Shown in pieces: positions 25,048 through 33,668 of a stretch of 42,113 nucleotides of DNA (position 1 is its first letter; each line of letters begins with the position of its first letter). The translations under genes and the position numbers were made by a program. A model generated the notes under the pieces. That model was not told where the DNA came from. It saw only the letters and a list, made by a program, of their open reading frames with translations, and did not search any database. Source of the stretch: Thaumasiovibrio sp043421945 (GTDB lineage: Bacteria > Pseudomonadota > Gammaproteobacteria > Enterobacterales > Vibrionaceae); assembly GCA_043421945.1 (NCBI GenBank), contig JBHOGO010000036.1, forward strand, positions 1 to 42,113. The letters are read 5' to 3'.

Positions 25048-27405
25048 CTATGACTCTTTGGTTTCACACACCATTTCCCAATACTTTGGCAATACGTACA
25101 CGCCCTTTTCAACATGTACTGTGAATACCTGCTCAATGTCGGAAGACGATCTTCCTATCATGATTTCAAACTCTCCACCTTCAACGACACGCTGGTTTTT
25201 TCCATTTGTATGATTAAGCATGTCTACAGGCAGAGAAAATGACACTCTTTTTTGCTCACCAGCACCCAATTCCGTCTTGATGAACCCCTTTAACTCTTTT
25301 ACCGGCCTGACGACAGAGCATAACGGATCGCGAACATAGAGTTGAACAACCTCTGCACCTCTGCGCAAACCTGTGTTAGAAACCGTTAGCGATATATCGA
25401 TATGCTCACCAAATTTCAGCTCATCTTGCACCAAACTAAAATCTGAAAGTTCAAATTGCGTGTAACTTAATCCATAACCAAAGTTATACTTTGAGCCAAA
25501 GTGGTACGCAATCGGCGTGCCAGCACTCTTCAGCTTATGGTTGTAGAAATACGGCACAGCACCCACACATTTCGGAATTGAAACCGTTAGGCGGCCACTC
25601 GGGTTCACTTCGCCAGTGATAACATCAGCGATGGCAGCTGCCCCTTCTTGGCCAGGTGCCCAGCCATAAAGAATACCAGCCGCTTCTTCTTCTGCGCGCC
25701 CTAAGTGATAAGGTCGCCCCCCAGTAACCAGAACAATGACAGGTTTACCGCTGTCCAAAACGGCATCCAGCATTTGCTGCTGAACACCCGGTAATTCAAG
25801 GTTATCAGCATCTGAGCCTTCGCCCACTGTGCCTGTCTGGAAAAGACCTGCAAGATCACCCACACACGCAATTACTACATCGCTACTCGATGCGGCAGAT
25901 ACCGCTTCAGGGATCATGCTAAGATCACCACTAATCGGTGAAGTCATACTTTGCCCTACCGCCATATCAACATCACCAGGAAAAACAGGCGCGTTGGCTC
26001 GACGTTCAGTCAGAATCTCACATCCTTTCGCATAAGTGACGTCTTCAAACCGTCTCTCTATAGCCTCTAATAGTGTTGGGCAATTGGCGCCTTGGCCATC
26101 TTCATCACTGAGAATAAGATGCACTGGGAAACTATATCCGCCTAAAAGCGCGAGCGAATCATTGGCCGTTGGGCCGACGACAGCAAGTTTGGATTGTTGA
26201 TTTAGGGGTAAAACACCGTCATTTTTGAGTAATACAACCGATTCGCATGCAGCTTCATACGCTAATCTTGCACTGTCTGCCGTATGAAGAGCCTCCTTCG
26301 GTACTGGTGTGTAGGGGGTTTCAAACAGTCCCAATTCGAACTTCGTTGTGAGTATTCTTGCTACAATCTCATCCAGCTTATCCACTGAAATCAATTCACG
26401 CTCTAGTGCGTCTGTTACATGATGTGCACACGCATCATCAGGAAGTTCAATGTCTAACCCTGCATTAAACGCAAGGGCTGCTGCCTCTGCACTATCTGCC
26501 GCTACGCCATGATGGGAATGAAGCAACTGAATACCACCATAATCAGCAACGATAAGTCCATCAAATCCCCACTGCTCTCGCAGAACCTCTGTTAATAGTT
26601 GAGGGGATGCATGGCAAGGCTCACCATCGATATCATGGTAAGCTGGCATAACAGAACCTGCATTACCGAGCTTTACCGCCATTTCAAAAGGCAAAAGGAA
26701 GGTATCATTAAGCTCCCTAAACCCCATGTTGACTGGGGCATGATTTCTCGCCCCTTCACTGGCGGAATGTCCGGCGTAGTGTTTAAGCGTGGCATAAACA
26801 TCTCGCGATTGGCCTTGCAACCCCTTCACATAAGATGTCGCCATTATCCCTGCATGATAAGGGTCTTCACCTAATGTTTCTTCTGTTCTTCCCCAGCGTA
26901 CATCTCGGGAAACATCGAGAACAGGTGCAAGTCCTTGCTTTCCCCCTACTGCTCGAATTTGTCGTCCAATATCGTTGGCGACATTTTGAATCAATTCAGG
27001 ATTCCATGTATGCCCATAACTCAGTGATGAAGGGTATAGCGTTGCTTGTGATGTCATCAAACCAACAAGGCACTCTTCATGTGAAATTGCAGGGATACCA
27101 AGACGCGTCTCTTCAACCAAGAACTTTTGCAACTTGTTTAACGCTGCTACCCCAGCCTCTGGCGTCATTGTTTGAGTGCCCAACGGACGGGTGATCTGAC
27201 CAATACCATGTTTTAGTTTGTCAGAGATAGAGCGATGACTTGCCCCTTCTCCCATCTCTAGTTCACGCTCTACATGGTTACCATCGGCATCAACTTTAAG
27301 CCACTGTGCACCAAGCTGGGCTATTTTCTCTTCTATCGTCATCTGTTCGAGTAAGTTTTGCACACGTTCTTTTACTGAATAGCTAGCATCACGGTAGATT
27401 GTCAT
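25048..27405 (-). CDS. GH3 family beta-glycosidase (probable beta-xylosidase), 785 aa
   Basis: Retaining exo-glycosidase that removes terminal sugars from beta-linked oligosaccharides; in this locus the substrate is most likely xylo-oligosaccharide. The GH3 N-domain (about 15-340) contains GKQGLAPVLDVSRDVRWGR, ETLGEDPYHAG, LKHYAGHS and the nucleophile motif GLIVADYGGIQ (Asp288). The GH3 C-domain (about 365-620) has VLLKNDGVLPL and VTGGRPYHLG, and a fibronectin-III-like domain follows (about 660-765). No signal peptide is present, so it acts in the cytoplasm on imported oligomers. The GH3 family also includes beta-glucosidases, so the sugar specificity is inferred from context. Start has AAGG eight bases upstream. 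Confidence 0.9.
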   Translation of the reverse strand: MTIYRDASYSVKERVQNLLEQMTIEEKIAQLGAQWLKVDADGNHVERELEMGEGASHRSISDKLKHGIGQITRPLGTQTMTPEAGVAALNKLQKFLVEETRLGIPAISHEECLVGLMTSQATLYPSSLSYGHTWNPELIQNVANDIGRQIRAVGGKQGLAPVLDVSRDVRWGRTEETLGEDPYHAGIMATSYVKGLQGQSRDVYATLKHYAGHSASEGARNHAPVNMGFRELNDTFLLPFEMAVKLGNAGSVMPAYHDIDGEPCHASPQLLTEVLREQWGFDGLIVADYGGIQLLHSHHGVAADSAEAAALAFNAGLDIELPDDACAHHVTDALERELISVDKLDEIVARILTTKFELGLFETPYTPVPKEALHTADSARLAYEAACESVVLLKNDGVLPLNQQSKLAVVGPTANDSLALLGGYSFPVHLILSDEDGQGANCPTLLEAIERRFEDVTYAKGCEILTERRANAPVFPGDVDMAVGQSMTSPISGDLSMIPEAVSAASSSDVVIACVGDLAGLFQTGTVGEGSDADNLELPGVQQQMLDAVLDSGKPVIVLVTGGRPYHLGRAEEEAAGILYGWAPGQEGAAAIADVITGEVNPSGRLTVSIPKCVGAVPYFYNHKLKSAGTPIAYHFGSKYNFGYGLSYTQFELSDFSLVQDELKFGEHIDISLTVSNTGLRRGAEVVQLYVRDPLCSVVRPVKELKGFIKTELGAGEQKRVSFSLPVDMLNHTNGKNQRVVEGGEFEIMIGRSSSDIEQVFTVHVEKGVYVLPKYWEMVCETKES

Positions 27406-27602
27406 TATTTTTACCTTATTGGATTAGATAATAGAATTATCTGCCACCGCGAATGATAAGTCGCAGAGACTTATCTCAGTTACAAAATTACGAATGCTAC
27501 TTACTAAATACCTAACACCAAAAAAGGTAACCTCATGATTTACAGCGTGAATAATAAATGCCCCCTACTGCCTAATATTGTCTAAGCCACATAACACCTT
27601 AA

Positions 27603-28721
27603 CTATTCATTATGTCGTGGATTGCTTTGCAGAGTATGTTGCTGCCTAAATCGCATTGGTGTTACCCCGATTTGCTTTATGAACACTTGCGACAAATACG
27701 ACTGCCCAGGGTAACCACATTGTTTCGCTATCACATCTAACTTTTCTACTGTCGTCGCTAGCAATTTTTTCGCACGCTCCAAACGTAGCTGTGTCACGTA
27801 TTGATGTGCGGTTATCCCGTGTGCGACGAGGAAACGCGTATCGAGTGTTTTTCTGGATACACGGCAATGATCTGTCACCTGTTTAATTTTCATGTTCAAG
27901 TGAAAATGATTACGAATGTAGTTTTCTGCTCGAATAATCACTTCATCGAGTGCTTGTTGTGGGTTTGTTGTTCGGGCATGTAGCAATTTATAGGATGTAA
28001 AACGAGAACGCTGAGGTCGTTTGTATTTCAATGTCTTATCGAGTGTTTCAGCACAAAGCATACCGAGTTCAACGGGGTTAAGCTCTACTGAACTCATCGG
28101 AATGGGGGATAGCATTCTCTCTGTATCATCGTAATCGGTGCCTATAATGGAAACATCTTGAGGAACCTTTATTCCTTGCCGATAGCAAAGGTTAGCAACA
28201 CGCCTCGCTGCACGGTCAGACGAACAATAAATACCTAGCGGAAAATTTCTCTCTTTTAGTGCTGTCTCAACGCAGTCAACAACTTCACAATCCTGTACCA
28301 AAGCAGCACTCTTAAACTCCATGCCACGCTCCTTACTCCATGGCAATACACTATCTTGTTGGTTTGCGAAATACCCTACTCGTTTAATGCCTGCAATACA
28401 GAACCCTTTTAAGGCCGTTGTAGCCAGCCCTTTATTGTCCAGTATCACCGACGAAACGTTACTTGGTAAGAATTTCACCTCATGATTGCTATAAACCACA
28501 GCCTTAGCCGATAGAGAATCAATGATATGGTTGATATTTGGCTTATCGTAATCGGCAATAACATAATCCCAGTCTTTAGAGAAGATATAATCTAGATTTG
28601 AAGAACACTCTAAATTGATCTCTACATTCAGGTTTATCTCATCAATTTTTGATTTTATGCCTTTTATAATCTGACGATCATAAAAAATCATGCTATCTAG
28701 TAATAGTAATAATGACTTCAC
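27603..28721 (-). CDS. second XylR-like AraC-family regulator, 372 aa
   Basis: Same architecture as XylR: an N-terminal LacI/periplasmic-binding-like sensor (residues about 3-255, with DWDYVIADYDKPNINHII and GIYCSSDRAARRVA) and a C-terminal AraC DNA-binding domain (about 270-365: IKQVTDHCRVSRKTLDTRF and LDVIAKQCGYPGQSYLSQVF). It is clearly diverged from the XylR at 19337, and its sensor is shorter. Lying between the GPH symporter gene and the GH3 gene on the same strand, it probably senses a related ligand such as xylobiose, or fine-tunes the oligosaccharide genes. The start codon is GTG, with only a weak ribosome site, which implies low expression. Confidence 0.85.
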   Translation of the reverse strand: MKSLLLLLDSMIFYDRQIIKGIKSKIDEINLNVEINLECSSNLDYIFSKDWDYVIADYDKPNINHIIDSLSAKAVVYSNHEVKFLPSNVSSVILDNKGLATTALKGFCIAGIKRVGYFANQQDSVLPWSKERGMEFKSAALVQDCEVVDCVETALKERNFPLGIYCSSDRAARRVANLCYRQGIKVPQDVSIIGTDYDDTERMLSPIPMSSVELNPVELGMLCAETLDKTLKYKRPQRSRFTSYKLLHARTTNPQQALDEVIIRAENYIRNHFHLNMKIKQVTDHCRVSRKTLDTRFLVAHGITAHQYVTQLRLERAKKLLATTVEKLDVIAKQCGYPGQSYLSQVFIKQIGVTPMRFRQQHTLQSNPRHNE

Positions 28722-28762
28722 ACCAAAACTCGGCTTATTTTATATTCGCTGTTAAACTGAAA

Positions 28763-28786
28763 ATGCCCCGCTATACAGCGAGGCAT
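28763..28786 (-). terminator. stem-loop after the GPH symporter gene
   Basis: Ten-base stem 28763-28772 with 28777-28786, one mismatch, loop ATAC. On the minus strand it is followed by TTTTCAG. It lies about 100 bases past the symporter stop codon and about 40 bases before the second regulator gene, so it may reduce read-through into that gene. Confidence 0.5.
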
Positions 28787-28886
28787 AAGGCCTTGCCAGA
28801 AGCAGCAAGACCATTGGGGGGCTATTTGTCAGCACGCGCTACTGGTGCCGATTGGGTAATGATGAACCCTTGCATTGACTCGCGAC

Positions 28887-30275
28887 CTAACCCAACTCTG
28901 CATTATGAGCGAGTGGTTTACGGTCAGCATTTTCTTTTGCATCCAAAGCGAGCATCGCCTTGATTTGACCAAGCTTCTCATTATCAAGCTGATAAAAGGC
29001 CATGAATACCGCTAGTGAGGCAAAGATAACACCAGGAACAACGGTAAAAAGAAGATTGATGGCATTCACAGCTTGGGCGCTTTGTACCTCTGCACCACCC
29101 ACATAACCAGTCGCAGCGAGAATCCAGCCGACAGACGCGCCACCAATGGCGATACCGAGCTTGATAGCAAACAGATTAGTCGAGAACACCATGCCGCTAA
29201 GTGAGCGATTACTCCGAGTCTTCTCATAATCAACCACGTCTGACATCATGCTCCACAAGATAGGTGTTGTACTCATTTGAACCACACCAAGAAGAATAAC
29301 CAGCATAAACACCATGTAAACATTGGTAGGGTCGACGATGTAGAGGAAGGCTGACAAGAAACCGGATACCATAATCAGTACACGGTAAACCTTTGGCTTA
29401 TCATACTTACCCAGTAAAGGTGCTGAACCAATCGCACCAACGATATTCGCCAGCATACCCGTCACCATAAAGCTAGTTGCTAAGTCAGGGCGTCCCATTA
29501 CGGTATTAACGTAGTACATGGTTGAAGCACCTTTTAGCACCACACCTGTCAGCAAGATAACATTAACGATAAACAGCACACGCCACTGATTGTTTTTAAG
29601 TAGCAGTTTTAGATCTTTCCATACTGACTGTTTTACTTCTTCTTGAGGTACGCAGCGCTCTTTTGTATTAGCAAAGCTGACAAAAAATAAGGCTATCGCA
29701 CCGAGTCCCATCACAGCCATCGCACCAACATAGCCTTTTTGAACATCACCTTGACCGATAATATCCACTAAAGGCAGTGCAACCATTGCAACAACAAGAC
29801 CACCAGCAGTACTCAGAGCAAAGCGGTAAGATTGCAATGAAGTTCGCTCTTTAGAGCTATTCGTCATCGCATTCGCCATTGCACAATACGGGACATTGAT
29901 TGCGGTATACATCACTGTTAGGAAGATATAAGAAAGATAGGCATAAACAATTTTGCCTGTTTGACCAAGGTCGGGAGTATAGAAAGCCAACATACAGGCG
30001 ACACCGAATGGTATCGATACCCATAATAAATAAGGGCGGTAGCGACCATGTTTAGACTTAGTTCGGTCAACAATTGACCCCATAATCGGGTCGGTAACCG
30101 CATCGATGAATCGAACCAATAAGAACATGGTCCCCATATGAGCAGGTGAAAGCCCATAGATGTCAGTATAGAAGTACGCCAAGAACAGCATGACAGTCTG
30201 CCACACAAAGTTACAGCCGGTATCACCCAATCCGTAAGCTATTTTTTCCCTAATTGATAACTTAATGTCATTCAC
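28887..30275 (-). CDS. GPH-family sugar:cation symporter (probable xylo-oligosaccharide), 462 aa
   Basis: Imports a glycoside or sugar with a cation through the inner membrane. Twelve membrane helices can be counted. GPH/MelB-family landmarks are IAYGLGDTGCNFVWQ at the N-terminus, DAVTDPIMGSIVDRTKSKHG after the second helix, PYLLWVSIPFG and the mid-protein DVVDYEKTRSNRSLSGM. The sequence looks like the YicJ/XynP branch, which is found with xylosidase genes. With a cytoplasmic GH3 and two cytoplasmic GH43 enzymes nearby, xylobiose or longer xylo-oligomers are the likely cargo; alternatives are xylose or other pentosides. Divergent from xylA, sharing a CRP-like site. Confidence 0.9.
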   Translation of the reverse strand: MNDIKLSIREKIAYGLGDTGCNFVWQTVMLFLAYFYTDIYGLSPAHMGTMFLLVRFIDAVTDPIMGSIVDRTKSKHGRYRPYLLWVSIPFGVACMLAFYTPDLGQTGKIVYAYLSYIFLTVMYTAINVPYCAMANAMTNSSKERTSLQSYRFALSTAGGLVVAMVALPLVDIIGQGDVQKGYVGAMAVMGLGAIALFFVSFANTKERCVPQEEVKQSVWKDLKLLLKNNQWRVLFIVNVILLTGVVLKGASTMYYVNTVMGRPDLATSFMVTGMLANIVGAIGSAPLLGKYDKPKVYRVLIMVSGFLSAFLYIVDPTNVYMVFMLVILLGVVQMSTTPILWSMMSDVVDYEKTRSNRSLSGMVFSTNLFAIKLGIAIGGASVGWILAATGYVGGAEVQSAQAVNAINLLFTVVPGVIFASLAVFMAFYQLDNEKLGQIKAMLALDAKENADRKPLAHNAELG

Positions 30276-30606
30276 TGTTTTTCTCCGGGTAAATATTGTC
30301 TGCTGCTCATTCTTCTCGTCATAGAAAGATTAATCAATTTGTTCAAATTCATAATCTCTTTACGATATTTATCATGTGTGACCGAGCTCAGATTATGTAG
30401 GGGCATAAAAAATCAAAACAGTAGAAAAACAAAGATTTAGATATATAACACACTTGTGAGGCTATCAAAATATTCGTTTTTTTGCGATGTGACGCACGTT
30501 TAATAAATAGCAGTAATTTGGTATCAAAAAACGTAATTGAAGACCAAGAAGAAAAAGCGAAATATAGATATTGAACGTAGCCCATACATTAAACGGAATC
30601 TTGGCA
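30276..30606. other. 331-base divergent control region, symporter gene / xylA
   Basis: No gene. It contains a CRP-like site at 30377-30392 and A/T-rich tracts. A further TGTGA half-site lies at 30494-30498. The open frame across 30388-30585 on the minus strand has no ribosome site and low-complexity composition, so it is not a gene. Confidence 0.6.
30377..30392. promoter_or_regulatory. CRP-like binding site between symporter gene and xylA
   Basis: TGTGA-CCGAGC-TCAGA has a single mismatch to TGTGA-N6-TCACA. It is 102 bases upstream of the symporter start and about 215 upstream of xylA, a position that could serve both divergent promoters. Confidence 0.55.
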
Positions 30607-31926
30607 ATGACTGAATTTTTCAAAAACATCGATAAAATTAAATTTGAAGGGACTAACTCTACGAACCCTTTAGCGTTCCGTCACTATGATGCAGACAAAA
30701 TGATTCTTGGCAAAAGCATGAAAGAACATTTACGCTTTGCAGCTTGTTACTGGCACAACTTCCGTTGGGGTGGTGCTGATATCTTTGGTGATGGTACTTT
30801 CGACCACGCTTGGTTAAATGTTGCAGACCCTATGGAGCAATCGCGCGTAAAAGCCGATGCCGCTTTTGAGTTTTTCTCTAAACTCAACGTTCCTTACTAC
30901 TGTTTCCACGACACCGACGTTGCGCCAGAAGGCAACTCGCTAAAAGAGTACGTGAACAACTTCCAAACCATGGTTGACGTACTTGAACAAAAACAAGAAG
31001 AGACTGGTCTAAAGCTACTTTGGGGAACAGCAAACGCATTCTCAAACGCTCGCTACATGGCTGGTGCAGGCACTAACCCTGATCCAAAAGTTTTTGCTTA
31101 CGCGGCAACGCAAATCTTCAACGCAATGGGCGCAACGAAGCGCCTAGGTGGCGAAAACTACGTACTTTGGGGCGGTCGTGAAGGCTATGAAACACTGCTA
31201 AACACAGACCTACGCCAAGAGCGTGAACAACTAGGCCGTCTCATGCAGATGGTTGTAGAGCACAAACACAAAATAGGTTTCAAAGGTTCAATTCTTATCG
31301 AGCCAAAACCACAAGAGCCGACGAAGCATCAATACGACTACGATACGGCAACGGTTTACGGTTTCTTGAAGCAATTTGGTCTAGAGAACGAGATCAAAGT
31401 CAATATCGAAGCAAACCACGCGACTTTAGCTGGTCATAGCTTCCACCATGAAGTGGCTACAGCAACGTCTTTAGGACTATTTGGTTCAATCGATGCTAAC
31501 CGTGGTGATGCACAACTAGGTTGGGATACTGATCAGTTCCCTAACAGCGTTGAAGAAAACACGCTAGTCATGTACGAAATCCTAAAAGCCGGTGGTTTCA
31601 CAACCGGTGGCTTTAACTTCGATGCACGTGTTCGTCGCCCATCAACCGATCTTAGCGATCTATTCCACGGTCACATTGGTGGCATGGATACGATGGCGCT
31701 TTCTCTTGAGCGTGCTGCTGACATGATCAACAACGACGTACTTTCTAAGAATATCGCACAGCGTTACGCTGGCTGGAACGATGACTTAGGTAAGCGCATC
31801 CTTTCTGGTGACATCTCTCTTGAGAGCCTTGCTCATCTTGCTCAAGAAACCAATATTTCACCTGTAAAAGAATCAGGTCGTCAAGAGTACCTAGAAAACA
31901 TTGTTAATGGCTTCATCTACAAGTAA
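30607..31926 (+). CDS. xylA: xylose isomerase XylA, 439 aa
   Basis: Interconverts D-xylose and D-xylulose, the entry step of the isomerase pathway, in the cytoplasm as a metal-dependent tetramer. Catalytic His101 and Asp104 lie in YYCFHDTDVAPEG; metal-site residues are in SILIEPKPQEPTKHQ, EANHATLAGHSFHHE and NRGDAQLGWDTDQFP. The VLWGGREGYETLLNTDL segment is the family signature. Length matches E. coli XylA (440). The frame opens at 30571, but the Met at 30607 is the family start; its ribosome site is only a weak GGAA. Codon choice appears more biased than in neighbours, consistent with high expression. Divergent from the symporter gene; a strong terminator follows directly at 31944. Confidence 0.96.
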   Translation: MTEFFKNIDKIKFEGTNSTNPLAFRHYDADKMILGKSMKEHLRFAACYWHNFRWGGADIFGDGTFDHAWLNVADPMEQSRVKADAAFEFFSKLNVPYYCFHDTDVAPEGNSLKEYVNNFQTMVDVLEQKQEETGLKLLWGTANAFSNARYMAGAGTNPDPKVFAYAATQIFNAMGATKRLGGENYVLWGGREGYETLLNTDLRQEREQLGRLMQMVVEHKHKIGFKGSILIEPKPQEPTKHQYDYDTATVYGFLKQFGLENEIKVNIEANHATLAGHSFHHEVATATSLGLFGSIDANRGDAQLGWDTDQFPNSVEENTLVMYEILKAGGFTTGGFNFDARVRRPSTDLSDLFHGHIGGMDTMALSLERAADMINNDVLSKNIAQRYAGWNDDLGKRILSGDISLESLAHLAQETNISPVKESGRQEYLENIVNGFIYK

Positions 31927-31943
31927 GCGATGATGTGTTAACC

Positions 31944-31988
31944 AAAGCCCGAGTATGGTTCTCTATTATGCTCGGGCTTTTTGTTTTG
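31944..31988 (+). terminator. terminator/attenuator between xylA and GH43
   Basis: Perfect 10-bp stem AAAGCCCGAG (31944-31953) with CTCGGGCTTT (31971-31980), loop of 17 bases, followed by TTGTTTTG. The next gene starts at 32005, so there is no space for a separate promoter after it. It should lower expression of the GH43 gene relative to xylA. Confidence 0.85.
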
Positions 31989-32004
31989 CTGTCAGGAAGA
32001 GAAT

Positions 32005-33615
32005 ATGACCAATACAATCAAGAACCCTGTCTTAAAAGGCTTTAATCCCGACCCTTCGATTGTTCGTGTTGGTGACGATTATTATATCGCTACATCAACC
32101 TTTGAATGGTTCCCAGGCATTCAAATTCACCATTCAAAAGACCTCATCAACTGGAGGCTTGTAGGCCACGCGCTAACCCGAACTTCTCAGCTCAATATGA
32201 TGGGAATGGATAATTCAGAAGGCGTCTACGCACCGGCACTCACCTACTCTGATGGAAAGTTCTGGCTCTGCTTCTCTAATGTTCACTCTTGCCGTGGGGG
32301 TAACTGGATGGCGACACCAAGTTACGTGGTCACAGCTACTGACATTGAAGGCCCGTGGAGTGACCCAGTATCAATAGGTAACTACGGCTTTGACCCATCA
32401 CTCTTCCATGATGATGATGGCAAAAAATACATGCTCAACATGATCTGGGATGGTCGTTCAAATACAAATTTCTTTGCTGGCATTGTGATGCAAGAGTTTG
32501 ATGCTGAAACTGGTCAATTAGTTGGCAAGCCTCAAAATATCTTTAAAGGCACTGAGTTAGGCTGCACAGAAGGCCCTCAAATGCTTAAAAAAGGCGATTA
32601 CTATTATTTGATAACCGCTGAAGGTGGCACCAATCGTGAGCATGCCGTTACCGTCTGCCGCTCGAAAAATCTTTGGGGACCTTATGACGTTCACCCAGAT
32701 AACCCTATTCTTACCAGCCGATTCCAAGAGCATGCCGAGTTATCAAGGGCTGGACACGGCTTTCTTGTTGAAACACAAACTGGCGAATGGTATTTGAGTC
32801 ACTTATGTGGTCGACGAATCCCCAACCCTGAAGGCTACCAGTTTATTCCAAAATACGACAATGGCTTCTCTATTCTGGGGAGAGAAAGTGCTCTACAGCA
32901 AGCTCATTGGGAGAATGACTGGCCATATGTGACCACAGGAAAAACCCCCGCTGTCGAGGTTAAGGGACCTGAGCTTCCACTGCACCCTTGGCCACAAGAA
33001 GAGACGGTCGACAATTTCACCCACACAAAGCTGAGCGCGCACTTTCAGACACTGCGTGAGCCCGCAGAAGAAAGCTGGGTATCACTGACTGAACGCCCAG
33101 GCTTTTTGCGACTGAAAGGACGTCAGTATCTCTATTCTCGCTATGAACAAAGTATGGTTGCTCGTCGCTTCCAAGCGCATGAGGCAACAGTAGAAACGAA
33201 GATGACTTTCTCGCCTTCAACGCCCTACGAAATGGCAGGGTTATGTGCCTACTACGCAAGAAACGGTCATTACTTCCTCAAAATGACCGCGAATGATGCT
33301 GGTGAACGCATACTACAAGTTGTTGGTAACATTAATGATGTTTACGGTGAGTATTCGGAAGACGTTCCCGTTGGCAATACGGATACCGTCTACCTAAAAC
33401 TAGAGCTGAAGACACAATGGTATCAATTCAGCTATTCCTTAGATGGACAAGTTTGGCACCCCGTTGGAAAGCCTTTAAACAGCACCCCACTCTCCGATGA
33501 AGGAGGCCCAGATATTTTCCGCTTCACGGGAAGTTTTGCGGCATTATTTGCCGCAGATGTGACGGGACAAAAACAGCATGCCGATTTCGAATACTTTAAA
33601 TACATTGAGCATTAA
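32005..33615 (+). CDS. GH43 beta-xylosidase, 536 aa
   Basis: Inverting exo-enzyme that releases D-xylose from the non-reducing end of xylo-oligosaccharides. The N-terminal five-bladed propeller opens with NPVLKGFNPDPSIVRVGDDY and has the catalytic trio Asp16 (base), Asp130 (GNYGFDPSLFH) and Glu189 (GCTEGPQML, acid). A C-terminal beta-sandwich domain (about 330-535) is typical of the XynB-type GH43 subfamily. No signal peptide, so cytoplasmic. The frame opens with TTG at 31981, but the ATG at 32005 has AGGAAG just upstream. It is the second gene after xylA on the same strand, behind the 31944 stem-loop. It differs clearly from the second GH43 at 38519. Confidence 0.93.
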   Translation: MTNTIKNPVLKGFNPDPSIVRVGDDYYIATSTFEWFPGIQIHHSKDLINWRLVGHALTRTSQLNMMGMDNSEGVYAPALTYSDGKFWLCFSNVHSCRGGNWMATPSYVVTATDIEGPWSDPVSIGNYGFDPSLFHDDDGKKYMLNMIWDGRSNTNFFAGIVMQEFDAETGQLVGKPQNIFKGTELGCTEGPQMLKKGDYYYLITAEGGTNREHAVTVCRSKNLWGPYDVHPDNPILTSRFQEHAELSRAGHGFLVETQTGEWYLSHLCGRRIPNPEGYQFIPKYDNGFSILGRESALQQAHWENDWPYVTTGKTPAVEVKGPELPLHPWPQEETVDNFTHTKLSAHFQTLREPAEESWVSLTERPGFLRLKGRQYLYSRYEQSMVARRFQAHEATVETKMTFSPSTPYEMAGLCAYYARNGHYFLKMTANDAGERILQVVGNINDVYGEYSEDVPVGNTDTVYLKLELKTQWYQFSYSLDGQVWHPVGKPLNSTPLSDEGGPDIFRFTGSFAALFAADVTGQKQHADFEYFKYIEH

Positions 33616-33668
33616 ATGGTTATTCACATGCTTACCTGAGAAATTAACGCGCTGTTATTTTTGCACGG

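Noticed and set aside
28712..28963. 83-residue plus-strand frame across the symporter/second regulator gap
   Set aside because: It overlaps the 5' end of one gene and the 3' end of another, crosses a stem-loop, and has no ribosome site; judged a shadow frame.
30388..30585. 65-residue minus-strand frame in the xylA upstream region
   Set aside because: It lies in the A/T-rich divergent promoter region with no ribosome site and low-complexity composition.
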